A stretch of DNA of 64,000 nt from Muribaculaceae bacterium (GTDB lineage: Bacteria > Bacteroidota > Bacteroidia > Bacteroidales > Muribaculaceae), in NCBI GenBank assembly GCA_017436845.1, contig JAFSCJ010000016.1, forward strand, positions 186,001-250,000, written 5' to 3'. Positions 18,733-28,900 of the stretch are shown here, piece by piece (the stretch's first letter is position 1; every line of letters starts with the position of its first letter). The position numbers and the translations under genes are program-made. The notes under the pieces were generated by a model. The model had not been told where the DNA came from. It did not search any database and saw nothing but the letters and a program-made list of their open reading frames with translations.

Positions 18733-20211
18733 TTATTGGTGAGAGGCACTATAGTTGGGCGCTTCACTTGTGATGGCAACATCATGCGGATGGCTTTCTG
18801 CAACACCGGCATTTGTAATGCGAGTGAATTTTGCTGTGTGAAGTTTTTCGATGTTTTCTGCACCGCAATAGCCCATACCTGCACGCAATCCGCCAAGCAT
18901 TTGATACACCACTTCATACAATGAGCCTTTGTATGGCACACGAGCAGCAATACCTTCCGGTACAAGTTTCTTAGTATCAGCTTCTCCGGCTTGGAAATAG
19001 CGGTCTTTAGAGCCTTTTTCCATAGCCTCAAGAGAACCCATGCCACGATAAGACTTGTATTTACGGCCATTGTAAATGATTGTGTCGCCGGGAGATTCTT
19101 CAACACCTGCGAGCATTCCGCCAAGCATTACAGAGTAAGCACCGGCAGCAAGAGCTTTTACGATATCGCCTGAATAGCGAATACCACCATCGGCAATCAA
19201 AGGCACCCCTGTTCCTTCAAGAGCTTTTGCTACATCATAGACAGCACTTAACTGAGGAACACCCACGCCGGCAATCACGCGAGTTGTACAGATTGAGCCG
19301 GGACCAATACCCACTTTCACTCCATCAGCACCATTGTCGGCAAGGTATTTAGCAGCTTCGCCAGTGGCGATGTTACCCACAACAACATCAATGTGAGGAT
19401 ATTTTTCTTTTACTGCACGCAACACACCCACAACGCCACGAGTGTGACCATGAGCTGTGTCGATTACGATAGCGTCAACGCCTGCTTCAACAAGAGCGTC
19501 AACACGATCCATGCTGTCGGCTGTTACGCCAACACCGGCAGCCACGCGCAAACGACCGCGAGAGTCTTTGCATGCAAATGGTTTATCTTTAGCTTTAGTG
19601 ATATCTTTATATGTAACAAGACCTATCAAATGTCCATCGTTATCAACAACAGGGAGTTTTTCAATCTTGTGCTCTTGCAAAATTTGAGCCGCTTCCTCAA
19701 GGTCGGTTGATTGATTGGTGGTGACAAGATTTTCCGATGTCATAACCTCGTCGATAAGACGGTTTAAATCAAGTTCAAAACGAAGGTCGCGGTTTGTTAC
19801 AATACCCACCAACTTGTTGTTGTCGTCAACAACAGGAATACCTCCAATGTGATATTCAGCCATCATGTTGAGTGCATCTTTAACGGTGCTACCACGTTTG
19901 ATGGTAACAGGATCGTAGATCATCCCGTTTTCAGCGCGTTTCACAGCATGAACTTGACGAGCTTGTTCAGCAATCGACATGTTTTTATGAATAACACCGA
20001 TACCACCTTCGCGAGCGATAGCGATAGCAAGTTGCGCTTCAGTAACAGTATCCATTGCGGCTGATACCAAAGGCACATTAAGGGTTATGTTACGAGAGAA
20101 TTTTGTTGTGAGATTAACGCTTCTTGGAAGCACTTCCGAATAGGCCGGAATCAATAGGACGTCATCAAATGTGAGACCATCCATTTTTACTCTATCTGCA
20201 ATAAACGACAT
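18733..20211 (-). CDS. guaB: Inosine-5'-monophosphate dehydrogenase
   Basis: IMPDH oxidises IMP to XMP with NAD+, the committed step of GTP synthesis. The 492-residue length is typical. The N-terminal barrel has [12 protein letters not shown], two CBS domains lie at about 95-205, and the catalytic loop [11 protein letters not shown] carries the active Cys. The flap region G-M-G-S-L-E-A-M and a Tyr/Arg-rich end follow. A -7 box TATCTTTG lies at 20248-20241. This is the last conserved gene before the accessory island. Confidence 0.96.
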   Translation of the reverse strand: MSFIADRVKMDGLTFDDVLLIPAYSEVLPRSVNLTTKFSRNITLNVPLVSAAMDTVTEAQLAIAIAREGGIGVIHKNMSIAEQARQVHAVKRAENGMIYDPVTIKRGSTVKDALNMMAEYHIGGIPVVDDNNKLVGIVTNRDLRFELDLNRLIDEVMTSENLVTTNQSTDLEEAAQILQEHKIEKLPVVDNDGHLIGLVTYKDITKAKDKPFACKDSRGRLRVAAGVGVTADSMDRVDALVEAGVDAIVIDTAHGHTRGVVGVLRAVKEKYPHIDVVVGNIATGEAAKYLADNGADGVKVGIGPGSICTTRVIAGVGVPQLSAVYDVAKALEGTGVPLIADGGIRYSGDIVKALAAGAYSVMLGGMLAGVEESPGDTIIYNGRKYKSYRGMGSLEAMEKGSKDRYFQAGEADTKKLVPEGIAARVPYKGSLYEVVYQMLGGLRAGMGYCGAENIEKLHTAKFTRITNAGVAESHPHDVAITSEAPNYSASHQ

Positions 20212-20412
20212 ATAAATGTAGCTTTAGATTTTATTGCACGCAAAGATACAAACTTTTCTTGATTATTTCAGCATTTCCCCAACATTTTTCACTCCCACCC
20301 CCTCGAAAAACCACTACTACGCAAAAATCGCCTTTCCTCACCGCTACATCGCCCCACAATTACCCCTACAATCATAAGAAGGTATCTCAAAGTTTTTTAT
20401 ATATCAACTTAG

Positions 20413-21210
20413 TTATTCCTGGGAGGGGATTCTTGGAATGACAGTTGCTATTGAGTCTATTGTGTTAATCAATAATGTATTATCACTATTATTTATATCA
20501 ATTAATTCATTCGTTTTATTCAAGTACTTAGTGAGTTGTAAAAATTGCTCGTTGTTTAACTTGGAATCGAAAATAAAAGGGTTTATAATTGCTATTATTA
20601 AACCAACAAAGGCAAGAGCGAATGATAATTTTGTCCAGAATAACTCTTTTTTGAAACGAGTTTCTTCTTCTGATATAAAATTCCGATTTGTTAATGATAC
20701 TAATTCTTGACTAATAAAGGGGAGTGACCCGATTAATTTGCGAATTGGAATTGATTTTTCATCAATTCCAAATGCTTTAAATTTTAAAGAATCAAATTTG
20801 TTAAACCAATGTAAATCGCCATTTCTAATATAGTCTCCATCCGCCATATATATAATTCGTTTTTCATCCCCGTTTTTTAATGTCCCTTTTGGAATACCTA
20901 TTGCCTGAACTTCAGGAGAGTCATCACCTTCAAGACAAATTATCAGACCATTATCTCTTAATTTTAGTAGCAGTAGAAAAATTTCAGAAATAATAAATAG
21001 TCCCTCTCTCAATTTTTCATCAGTATTATAAACATTAGTATTAATATACATCATGTTTTTTGCTTGTGATTTAAAACAAATAGTAGCTAATCCAGAATCC
21101 GGAGTCAATATTTCATCTTCAAGAAATTTTCCAAGTGTATTTAATTTTGAGAAATTATATTTTACTAATTTTGAAATAATTAATTGTTCACGCTGATTAA
21201 ATTGTAGCAT
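20413..21210 (-). CDS. Unknown protein with one membrane helix, at the island's distal end
   Basis: The 265-residue protein does not match a family I know. The first about 185 residues look soluble and mixed alpha/beta, with hydrophobic strands I-I-C-L-E-G-D-D and R-I-I-Y-M-A-D-G-D-Y-I. One membrane helix follows at about 193-213 (L-S-F-A-L-A-F-V-G-L-I-I-A-I-I), then an Asn/Asp-rich tail of about 50 residues. The DNA is more A/T rich than guaB next door. Its position at the end of a defence-gene series makes a defence role possible but unproven. Confidence 0.6.
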   Translation of the reverse strand: MLQFNQREQLIISKLVKYNFSKLNTLGKFLEDEILTPDSGLATICFKSQAKNMMYINTNVYNTDEKLREGLFIISEIFLLLLKLRDNGLIICLEGDDSPEVQAIGIPKGTLKNGDEKRIIYMADGDYIRNGDLHWFNKFDSLKFKAFGIDEKSIPIRKLIGSLPFISQELVSLTNRNFISEEETRFKKELFWTKLSFALAFVGLIIAIINPFIFDSKLNNEQFLQLTKYLNKTNELIDINNSDNTLLINTIDSIATVIPRIPSQE

Positions 21211-21297
21211 ATTATTGAAAATAAAAGGGTTTTACCTAATTGGCAAAGTGACGATTTTGAATAATTTAAATTTTGTATTTACGAAATATGAATATAA

Positions 21298-21951
21298 TTA
21301 GTTATCTCTTTTTTCGATAGAATTTTTTACTGATTCAGGCAGCTTGTTATATAGTTCTGCGATTTCTTTTGGCTCTGATATCATTCTTTCGACAATGATG
21401 TTTAATAGGTGCATTAGCATTATTGCAGTTTCTGTATCGTCAACATCAAAAGCAATTTGACCAGGATGTACCGCCTTGTTGCCAATTACGCGCACAACAT
21501 CTAAAGCTTGTTGAATAGGTATCGGTAGTCCTTTTTTTACTAATTCTCCAATATTTTTATTTATATCCCTGTCAGTTTCCCCTAATTCATTACATAGTCT
21601 GTCAATCGCAAGACGCAGTAATGCGCATGCAGCTCGTGGTGATTTAGTATAAATCAGACTCGCTTCATTATATAGCTTTAGAACATCTTCAGGCATATCA
21701 GGATTTGCTTCTTCTGCTGCAATATCCGGATAAGTATAGATGTTGTTAATCCATATAATTTTCTTTTCACAATTATGACATGAAGCAATATATACCCAAT
21801 TATCTCCTACCGGAGAAATAAACTCATCATGTCTAATCATTCTATATTTGCGAAAACTGAATGTATCGTAATGCATTAAAGATAGAGTGCCACAATGAGG
21901 GCATGTGAAAGATGCTTTTCCATAATCAGGCGAGATATAATTCTGTTTCAT
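21298..21951 (-). CDS. DUF4145 protein with N-terminal zinc ribbon
   Basis: The 217-residue protein has a two-knuckle Cys arrangement, C-P-H-C at 17-20 and C-H-N-C at 58-61, likely one zinc ribbon. The helical DUF4145 core follows, with the typical S-P-R-A-A-C-A-L-L-R-L-A-I-D-R-L-C-N-E-L-G and I-G-N-K-A-V-H-P-G. DUF4145 proteins are often found near restriction and other defence genes, and their biochemical role is not established. A -7 box TACCTTTG lies at 22024-22017. It lies downstream of ariB on the same strand. Confidence 0.8.
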   Translation of the reverse strand: MKQNYISPDYGKASFTCPHCGTLSLMHYDTFSFRKYRMIRHDEFISPVGDNWVYIASCHNCEKKIIWINNIYTYPDIAAEEANPDMPEDVLKLYNEASLIYTKSPRAACALLRLAIDRLCNELGETDRDINKNIGELVKKGLPIPIQQALDVVRVIGNKAVHPGQIAFDVDDTETAIMLMHLLNIIVERMISEPKEIAELYNKLPESVKNSIEKRDN

Positions 21952-22292
21952 GTTGTAATATTATTGTGATAATGGTTCTAAATAAATGAAAATCATCAAT
22001 GTAAAGGCTACTACTACAAAGGTAATGAATATTTTTCAGATTAATTCCTTTCCGATTGAATAATTATTCTATATGAGGTTTGGAATATGATGCATAAATA
22101 ACTATCATTGAAAATGAAGAACGCAGATCACAAGCGGTAATGTTTGGATGTCCGAAATGGAATTAGTGGAGTTGTTCGGGGTAATCACCCCGACACTCCG
22201 AGCCACTTTTTAAGCAATATTTTTTATTTACACAATATTTTGGACGCTGTCTATTATTAATGTCCCCATCCTGACAACAGTCCTCATTTTAT
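21952..22292. other. 341-bp gap holding an imperfect hairpin
   Basis: No gene was found. An imperfect inverted repeat at 22165-22207 pairs AGTGG, GAGT and TCGGGGT with ACCCCGA, ACTC and CCACT around the 4-nt loop AATC. It is followed on the plus strand by CTTTTT (22206-22211), so it looks like a plus-direction terminator, though no plus-strand gene precedes it. It may instead fold in the 3' end of the ariB transcript. Confidence 0.45.
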
Positions 22293-23144
22293 TTATAAGC
22301 AAGTTAAAATTATTGTTTTTAGGTGTTCTAACCTATCTAATTTACAATATTGGGCAAAATTAAATTTCCAAGCCTCCTTACTATGACCTGTATTGTAATT
22401 TAATGATTTTTTTGCATGGCATGACATTAAATGAATTAAGTAATCTTTGCCAGAAATTATCTTCAAAAAAGTATCTGCATTTTCGGGAAATTTTTGTTCC
22501 ATTAATTCTAGCTCCGCAATTATCTCGTGCTCTGATAATCCAGCTTGTATGAGTCGATTCTTTATACCATCCTGTTCAGCTGTTATAATGCTTTGGTCCA
22601 AGTTGTTACTTCTATTATAATATGTTGCCAATGAATACAAATTAAAATAACCTCTATGTTTTTGTTCCAGTGCCTTATGATAAAACAATGAAATTAAAGA
22701 ATCTTTATGTTCATCAATTAGCTTGTCAAAATTAAAATCATTCCTGATGTCTTCTAATTCTTTTGTCCCTATGAAGTTGCATAATGTATTACATACCGCG
22801 TCTTCATCGATAATAAAATTCTCTATACAATACGCATCTAAAACGTATAAATTGGGAATAGGCTGTTTGGGTGAAAACATTAAATAAATGTCTCCATCCA
22901 CAATGTATATTTTCTTCCTTTTTACATCAGTGTCTTTACGGCAAGCTTTTATTACATCATCAGATGAGCCTAAAGGATATACATCATTTATCCTAAGACC
23001 GGTTCCATTAAGAAGTCGAGAAAATAGTTTTTTGTAAAAAACTTTATCTTTCAATTCATCTTCCGTATATATATCAACATCATTCCTATAAGCCGTAAAA
23101 AGTGATGAAACCTGTTGTTGCTCGCTATTGAATTCTAGTCCCAT
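22293..23144 (-). CDS. ariB: DUF4435 TOPRIM-like protein, AriB of a PARIS system
   Basis: The 283-residue protein shows the DUF4435 pattern: an acidic strand end V-D-I-Y-T-E-D with Glu28, then K-V-F-Y-K-K-L-F, then I-Y-I-V-D-G-D with Asp83 and Asp85, then L-D-A-Y-C-I-E-N-F. These fit a TOPRIM-like metal site. In PARIS, AriB is the effector nuclease released by AriA when a phage anti-restriction protein is sensed, and it is reported to cleave host tRNA. The gene starts 4 bases after ariA. The assignment rests on domain pairing, order and size. Other OLD-like ATPase/TOPRIM pairs such as Gabija have a helicase partner, which is absent here. Confidence 0.8.
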   Translation of the reverse strand: MGLEFNSEQQQVSSLFTAYRNDVDIYTEDELKDKVFYKKLFSRLLNGTGLRINDVYPLGSSDDVIKACRKDTDVKRKKIYIVDGDIYLMFSPKQPIPNLYVLDAYCIENFIIDEDAVCNTLCNFIGTKELEDIRNDFNFDKLIDEHKDSLISLFYHKALEQKHRGYFNLYSLATYYNRSNNLDQSIITAEQDGIKNRLIQAGLSEHEIIAELELMEQKFPENADTFLKIISGKDYLIHLMSCHAKKSLNYNTGHSKEAWKFNFAQYCKLDRLEHLKTIILTCL

Positions 23145-23148
23145 TATT

Positions 23149-24531
23149 TTAATTCAGATTTGTTAGATCTATACAATTATCTCTTCTCTCAACATGTGCT
23201 ATAATAGCTGGAGCATGGGTTGCTAGAATATATTGAGCATTTGGACTAGCTTTCAATAAGGCATCAACAAATAATTCCTGCCAACTAATGTGTAATGACA
23301 ATTCAGGCTCGTCAATTATAAGGATGGACGAGTTCTTATTTTTGTAATTAAATGCAATATGAGCCAACATAATAATTAACTGTTTTTCTCCTGAGGACAA
23401 TTCAAAAACAGTAAACCTCTTCTTTGTATTCTCGGCTTTAATTATAATCTCACCCTTATTGTCGATTTCAATTTCTTTTCTGCTTTCCTTGAAAAATAAA
23501 TTAACACTATCAACAAATCTATTTATAGGTTCCTTAAGGCGTTGAATACTATTTGAATACTCATTTGCATAACGAATAATATTATCAATCTTCTCTATCT
23601 GAGAACTCTTTATCATCCACTGAAGCAAAGCCTTCACATACTCTTGATTAGGCTGTCCCGTTTCATCTAAAGAAGAAGTTGAAGATAAGATTTCTAATGC
23701 TCTTTTTATAGAATCAAAATATTCAGCAAATTGTTTGGATAAATCTTTTACATCAAGATTATCTATCGCATTATTAAGTTCTTGCCTTCGTATTTCTAAT
23801 TTTTCTAATTCCTGTGAATATTCAATATTAGATATCGGATAATTTTCTTCAACCTTAAACGACTCTGCGAAAACTTTTTTCCTAAACTGTTCAGAAATGG
23901 CATATTGACTTTGGGCTTTTTGTCTGACATGATTATGAAACATTTCTTGTATCTCATTTAATGCAGAATCTACAGAATCGTACATAAAATCAAAATTTGA
24001 GAATCTGCGTCTTGAATAAAAATCCCTCTCAAATTGTGTTATTTTATTTTTATCAACAGTTCGTCTATTTAATCCAAGGAAGAGTGGGGTTTTTAGTTCT
24101 TTAATATAACGTACTACATCTAACTCTTCGAAATCATAAACTACTCGATGCAACTTTTCTACATCAATAGGCTCTCTTCCATACGAGTTCATAGATGAAC
24201 TTATTTCATATAATTGAAATTCATTCTCAATCTCTTTTGACTTTTCAGGTTCTTCAATCTTTAATTTGAATTTATTATTAGCTTTGTAGCAAGATAACTT
24301 TATTATTTTAGATTCCGTGTTAGAAAACTTTTCACAAACTAGTTCAATTTCAGTAAAATCTATTTGAGCAAGTTCTATATATGATGGTGATAATAGACCC
24401 GCAAGCAATTTTAATATAGTTGTTTTTCCTGTGCCATTTATTCCTATTAAGAATGTTAAACTTTCATCAAATTCGATGTCAAAATCCATATAACCTCGAA
24501 TCTGTTTGCCCTTAAATTTTTTCAGTTTCAT
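23149..24531 (-). CDS. ariA: AAA15 ABC-type ATPase, AriA of a PARIS system
   Basis: The 460-residue protein has the ABC/RecF ATPase layout: Walker A G-I-N-G-T-G-K-T-T at 30-38, a coiled-coil middle (about 185-340), the signature L-S-S-G-E-K-Q at 378-384, Walker B I-L-I-I-D-E-P-E at 403-410, a D-loop L-S-L-H, and a switch His in A-T-H-A-P at 437-441. Size and order match AriA, the scaffold that holds AriB until phage proteins such as Ocr are sensed. It lies 54 bases downstream of the DUF4143 ATPase gene with no clear promoter between them, so it may share that transcript. Confidence 0.82.
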   Translation of the reverse strand: MKLKKFKGKQIRGYMDFDIEFDESLTFLIGINGTGKTTILKLLAGLLSPSYIELAQIDFTEIELVCEKFSNTESKIIKLSCYKANNKFKLKIEEPEKSKEIENEFQLYEISSSMNSYGREPIDVEKLHRVVYDFEELDVVRYIKELKTPLFLGLNRRTVDKNKITQFERDFYSRRRFSNFDFMYDSVDSALNEIQEMFHNHVRQKAQSQYAISEQFRKKVFAESFKVEENYPISNIEYSQELEKLEIRRQELNNAIDNLDVKDLSKQFAEYFDSIKRALEILSSTSSLDETGQPNQEYVKALLQWMIKSSQIEKIDNIIRYANEYSNSIQRLKEPINRFVDSVNLFFKESRKEIEIDNKGEIIIKAENTKKRFTVFELSSGEKQLIIMLAHIAFNYKNKNSSILIIDEPELSLHISWQELFVDALLKASPNAQYILATHAPAIIAHVERRDNCIDLTNLN

Positions 24532-24585
24532 ATCTGAGAATCTTTAATATTTATTATGAAAAGTATTTAATTTTTTATTGTAATC

Positions 24586-25839
24586 TTAAACTCTCAAACT
24601 ATCCTTATCAAGCAGGAATTCATAGATATTCATAAAAACAATCCCATTCTCATCTTGATAACGCTTTATAGGGTCTTCTGTGATTACAAACTTCTGGAAA
24701 CTGTCCGATATATTTATCAATGAGCGTAACTCTTGCTCCCGTTTCTCTTCATTGGGTAATCTCAATGCTGATTGTATGTAACATCGTTTACTACCTTCGT
24801 TGCATACAAAATCAACCTCCAATTGTTTACGTTGGCTTTTGCCCTCCTCATCTTTGGTGTTTACTACTACAACACCAACATCGACCATCAAACCACGAGT
24901 GCGAAGCTCATTGTATATGAGATTTTCCATTAAATGTGTTACTTCATGCTGACGGAAATTGATACGGGCATTGCGTAAACCTAAATCTGCGAAATAGTAT
25001 TTGGCAGGAGTGTCAATATACTTTTTGCCTTTAATGTCGTATCGTATAGACTTTTCAACCATAAATACCTCTTGTAGTATTTCAAGGTAGAAACTTATGG
25101 TATTTGGAGATATAGAAACATTCTTGACCGACTTGAAAGTGTTTACTAACTTGTTTGGATTAATAAGGCCTCCAATTGAAGATGAAAGAATATTGATAAG
25201 CTCCTCCAATTCCTCTTCATTCTTGATTTTGTATCTATCCAATATATCGGTAATATATGTTTTTTTTAAGAGTGTCTGAAGATACTTCATCTTCTCCTCA
25301 TTACTCTGCATTGTTGCAATCATCGGGAGTCCGCCAAAGACCATATACTCTTCCATAGCCTCCTCGCGTGAGCCATTGAAAACTGAGAAAAATTCGCTGA
25401 ACGATAGCGGTGCAACTTTTATCTCATCACCACGACCACGAAACTCGGTAATAACATCGCTTGATAGGAACTTGGAGTTACTGCCCGTTACATATACATC
25501 GACATTGGGAATTTTAAGATAACTATTCAACACATCTTCAAACTCATCCACCCATTGTACCTCATCAAGCATCACATAATGCATACCCTCTTTTGTTATG
25601 CGGGCATCAATATATTCAAGTAAGGCATCTGGATTTCGTAGTTTCTTGTTACGACGGTCTTCCAAATCAACTTTGATTATGTGCTCATCATCTACTCCCA
25701 GAGCTATTAGATAATCGCTAAACAAGTTGAAAAGTAGATACGACTTACCACAACGGCGGATTCCAGTTACGACCTTTATCATTCCGTTGTGCATACTCCT
25801 AATGAGTTTGTTTAGATATATATCACGCTTTATTTCCAT
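24586..25839 (-). CDS. AAA_14/DUF4143 family ATPase
   Basis: I place the start at 25839 (M-E-I-K-R-D-I-Y); the frame from 25872 adds 11 residues that overlap the promoter leader. The 417-residue protein has Walker A G-I-R-R-C-G-K-S at 26-33, Walker B followed by D-E-V-Q-W, a sensor strand V-Y-V-T-G-S-N-S, and a C-terminal DUF4143 part with nuclease-like E-V-D-F-V-C. These proteins are common in Bacteroidales and of unknown role. It has its own promoter (25914-25883), separated from the methyltransferase gene by a strong terminator, and may be first in a transcript with ariA-ariB. Confidence 0.8.
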   Translation of the reverse strand: MEIKRDIYLNKLIRSMHNGMIKVVTGIRRCGKSYLLFNLFSDYLIALGVDDEHIIKVDLEDRRNKKLRNPDALLEYIDARITKEGMHYVMLDEVQWVDEFEDVLNSYLKIPNVDVYVTGSNSKFLSSDVITEFRGRGDEIKVAPLSFSEFFSVFNGSREEAMEEYMVFGGLPMIATMQSNEEKMKYLQTLLKKTYITDILDRYKIKNEEELEELINILSSSIGGLINPNKLVNTFKSVKNVSISPNTISFYLEILQEVFMVEKSIRYDIKGKKYIDTPAKYYFADLGLRNARINFRQHEVTHLMENLIYNELRTRGLMVDVGVVVVNTKDEEGKSQRKQLEVDFVCNEGSKRCYIQSALRLPNEEKREQELRSLINISDSFQKFVITEDPIKRYQDENGIVFMNIYEFLLDKDSLRV

Positions 25840-25882
25840 AATTCCACTGAATATTATTGCGTATACACGCATTTTTGTTCAA

Positions 25883-25914
25883 CAAAGATAACACCTATAA
25901 AGAGAAATACCAAA
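25883..25914 (-). promoter_or_regulatory. Promoter of the DUF4143 ATPase (and possibly ariA-ariB)
   Basis: On the minus strand TTTG (25914-25911), 20 bp, TATCTTTG (25890-25883). The start site is predicted near 25876, 37 bases before the chosen start codon. Confidence 0.65.
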
Positions 25915-25941
25915 TAAAAAGTACTCAAAATGAAATTTTCC

Positions 25942-25990
25942 CATCTAAACACGAAACAGCCTACATTGTAGGCTGTTTCGTGTTTAGATG
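25942..25990. terminator. Perfect 23-bp terminator overlapping the end of the methyltransferase gene
   Basis: The arms 25942-25964 and 25968-25990 pair perfectly around the loop ATT. The minus-strand stop codon (25986-25984) and last codons of the methyltransferase lie inside one arm. On the minus strand the stem is followed by the mixed tail GGGAAAATTTCATTTTG, so the T run is not ideal. Confidence 0.75.
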
Positions 25991-28900
25991 CTTTGTTCGA
26001 TGATTTTTATTTCGGTATCGGTTAGTCCATATATGCTATAAACAATCTTATCGATTTCAGTCTCTAATATGGAAGTATTTTGTTGAGTTCTCTTCAAATC
26101 AATAATCTTCAAAACGATTTCTGCGACTTTGTTTTGTACATCCACAGTTGCAGATGCTATGGGAATATTTCTAATATGTTCGGGTACAATGTGATAGTCT
26201 CCACTTCTAATGTTGGTAAGTAATTGTGCTGCATATTTTGAATTCAAGATTCCAAGTAAATAGTACATATTAAATGATGTGGAGATTTTTTCCATTTCAC
26301 ATCTACTCAAACGAGAATATCGTTTAATACTTGTAAGAATACTTCTATTCTCAACACCATGGAGATCATTCCATAGCAAGGCGACACGAATGCCTTGTTG
26401 ACATACAAACTGATTTGAATAGTCAATCATCACTTTCATCTTGCCAAGGCAATTGAACATCAATTTTGGTCTATCATATAGTTCTCTAAAGGTAGGACGG
26501 CTAACCATGTCAGGAACTCGATGTGTATCATACTCAATATATCTGATGTTATTAATTGCATAGGTATCCATATCTTTAGCCTCTAAATAAGGTCTACAAT
26601 GTATAGAATCAGGAGTATTACTGATCAAATCTTCATTTGTAAACAACCCATCTTCAGAGTATAACACCATACCTTTGCTGATATAGCATAAGTCACCTAA
26701 TGTCAGCATATCAGAATGCCTGTTTGAATCTCTGTTCTCGTTACTAACATTCCAAATATACGTTTTTTCATCCTGTATTAAGTCTTTATAACTCTTCGTG
26801 AACGATGGAGTAATATGCAACTTTTCATCAATATTAGATATTGTCGTATTTTCTCCTTTTGTTCGTTTAATGAAAGGTATGCAATTGCTAACCGTAGCAT
26901 TGTTAAAAATCTTAGTTCCATTTAAGTCAACTAATTCAAACAGATGAAATTTCGTCAAAATCATCTCTCGTAATTTCTGAGCATATATTTGGTTAGTTAG
27001 TGGATAAGGAACAATCATTGCACAAACCCCATTCGTAGAACAAATTTGGTTTATGCCGAATTCTATAAATGGTATATACAAATCCCACTTTTGATAAAGG
27101 CATGAGTATTTTCCTGATGCAACTAATGAGTTTCTTTGTTCAGCTAAAATAGAATTAGATAATTGCGTTTTTGAACTTATATATGGTGGGTTGCCAATAA
27201 CAATGTCAAAACCTTCTTTATCATCTCGGTTAAAGACATCGCTGAACCAAGTATGCCAAAGGAAGAATTTGTTATTCTCAGCAAGATTGATGGTTTTGAG
27301 TTTGGCAAGAATAGTCGGGTCGTATGCTTGTGCCTCCAACTGCTTGTTGATGGTGTCGGAAATTTCTTGTTGCAACTTAACCTTTCTGTCGTGGTCGCTG
27401 CAAGAGTAGTATGAAGATAGCAGGTGCGAAACAGTCTTTTGTAGGCGGTTCTTCTCATCATCGAAGAGAGAGATTTCGCCCTTATCTTTCTTGTATTCCT
27501 TTTCGTATGTCAGTTTGCTTAAATCCACACCCATGAAGCTTTCAATGAGTGAGTTTCCTTGCATAATCTTATAGTCGAGGTTTGGCAATGGCGATGGAGT
27601 CTCTTCATCTACCACAATAGAGAGCCAAAAGCGCAAACGAGCAATATCCACCGCACCTTTCTCAATATCCACACCATAGATATTGTTTTGGATAATGCTC
27701 TTTTTGATTTCTGCTCGGTCGTAATGTTCTCCACTCAACACCTCACGACAATGCAAAAGTTCATTGAGCAAGCCCATTGGGAATGCTCCCGAACCGATGG
27801 CAGGGTCGCAAATCTTAACCTCTTCAAGTGCTGCGAGGAGTTTAGGTTTCTTATTCTCTGGTATATCCACGATACCCTCTTCGGGCGAGAGTACAAATTT
27901 GCGAATCTTATCCTTTGCCACGCTTGTATTGGTTTCGAGGTAGGCAATAAGTGATTCCTGGCACATATAGCGTACAATCTCTTTTGGAGTATAGAATGCG
28001 CCTTTGTCCTTGTTGTCTTCGAGCAAGTTTTCAAATATTTTACCAAGCATTTCGGGATCGACACCCACCTCGGCATCGTTGGGGTCGTTCTCGTCGATGG
28101 TAAAGTTGTATTCGCTGAAGAATTGGAATAATTTAGCAAAATATTCTGCCGGGAACACGCTGTCGGGCTCATCCTCCTCATCACGCTCAAACAAACCACC
28201 ATTTAGGTACGGAATATCTTTCCACTCATTAAGCAGAGATTTATCCCAACCGAGTTGCTCAAACACACCAATGCGTTGTAATGGTTTGGTATTCAAAATT
28301 CCAAAGAAAAGAGGTTCAAGCACTGAATCAAGATAATCATCCTTGTGCGATGAGTTCTCAAACATGTTTTGCATATAATTCAAATCGCCATTCATCCACC
28401 CTTTGCGTTGCAAGAAATGTAGAAACGTGATGCGTCCCATCAACTTTTTGATATAGTCGCGTATGCGTTTCTCGTCGTTGTCGAATGCTTGCATAAATGT
28501 CGCATTGGGTGCCGTTACCTCACGTTCAACCCACTTGTTCCCCGATTTCTCCACTCGTTTGCCTGTAACATATTGAATAAAGTTGGCATATTGCTCACGA
28601 TACTTATCAAAAAACTCATCTGAAAGTGCTTCAACCGAGAAGGCGGTTTTCAGATTCTCAAACGATATACCTTTCTTCTTCAAAAAGTTAAAACGCTCGA
28701 TAGGCGTTCTATACAACAAGTCATCACTGCCGAAGACATAGGTGTATCGTTTAGGCGATGTTGACTCTCCCTTAATATCACAAATGAATGACAAACGCCA
28801 ATGGTCGCCACTATCAAACACCACCAATGCCGCATCAAACTCACCCCAAGTAGGGTTGATAAATGACTTTACGAGATTGCGAAGTCCCACACGCTTGTTG

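Noticed and set aside
20212..20412. Third copy of the 68-bp repeat at the guaB end of the island
   Set aside because: I searched by eye and found only short shared words, no copy. The gap holds A/T- and C-rich sequence without clear structure beyond the guaB promoter box.
22293..24531. Gabija or OLD-type system
   Set aside because: Gabija needs a UvrD-like helicase partner, and a classic OLD protein carries ATPase and TOPRIM on one chain. Here the domains are on two chains with DUF4435, as in PARIS.
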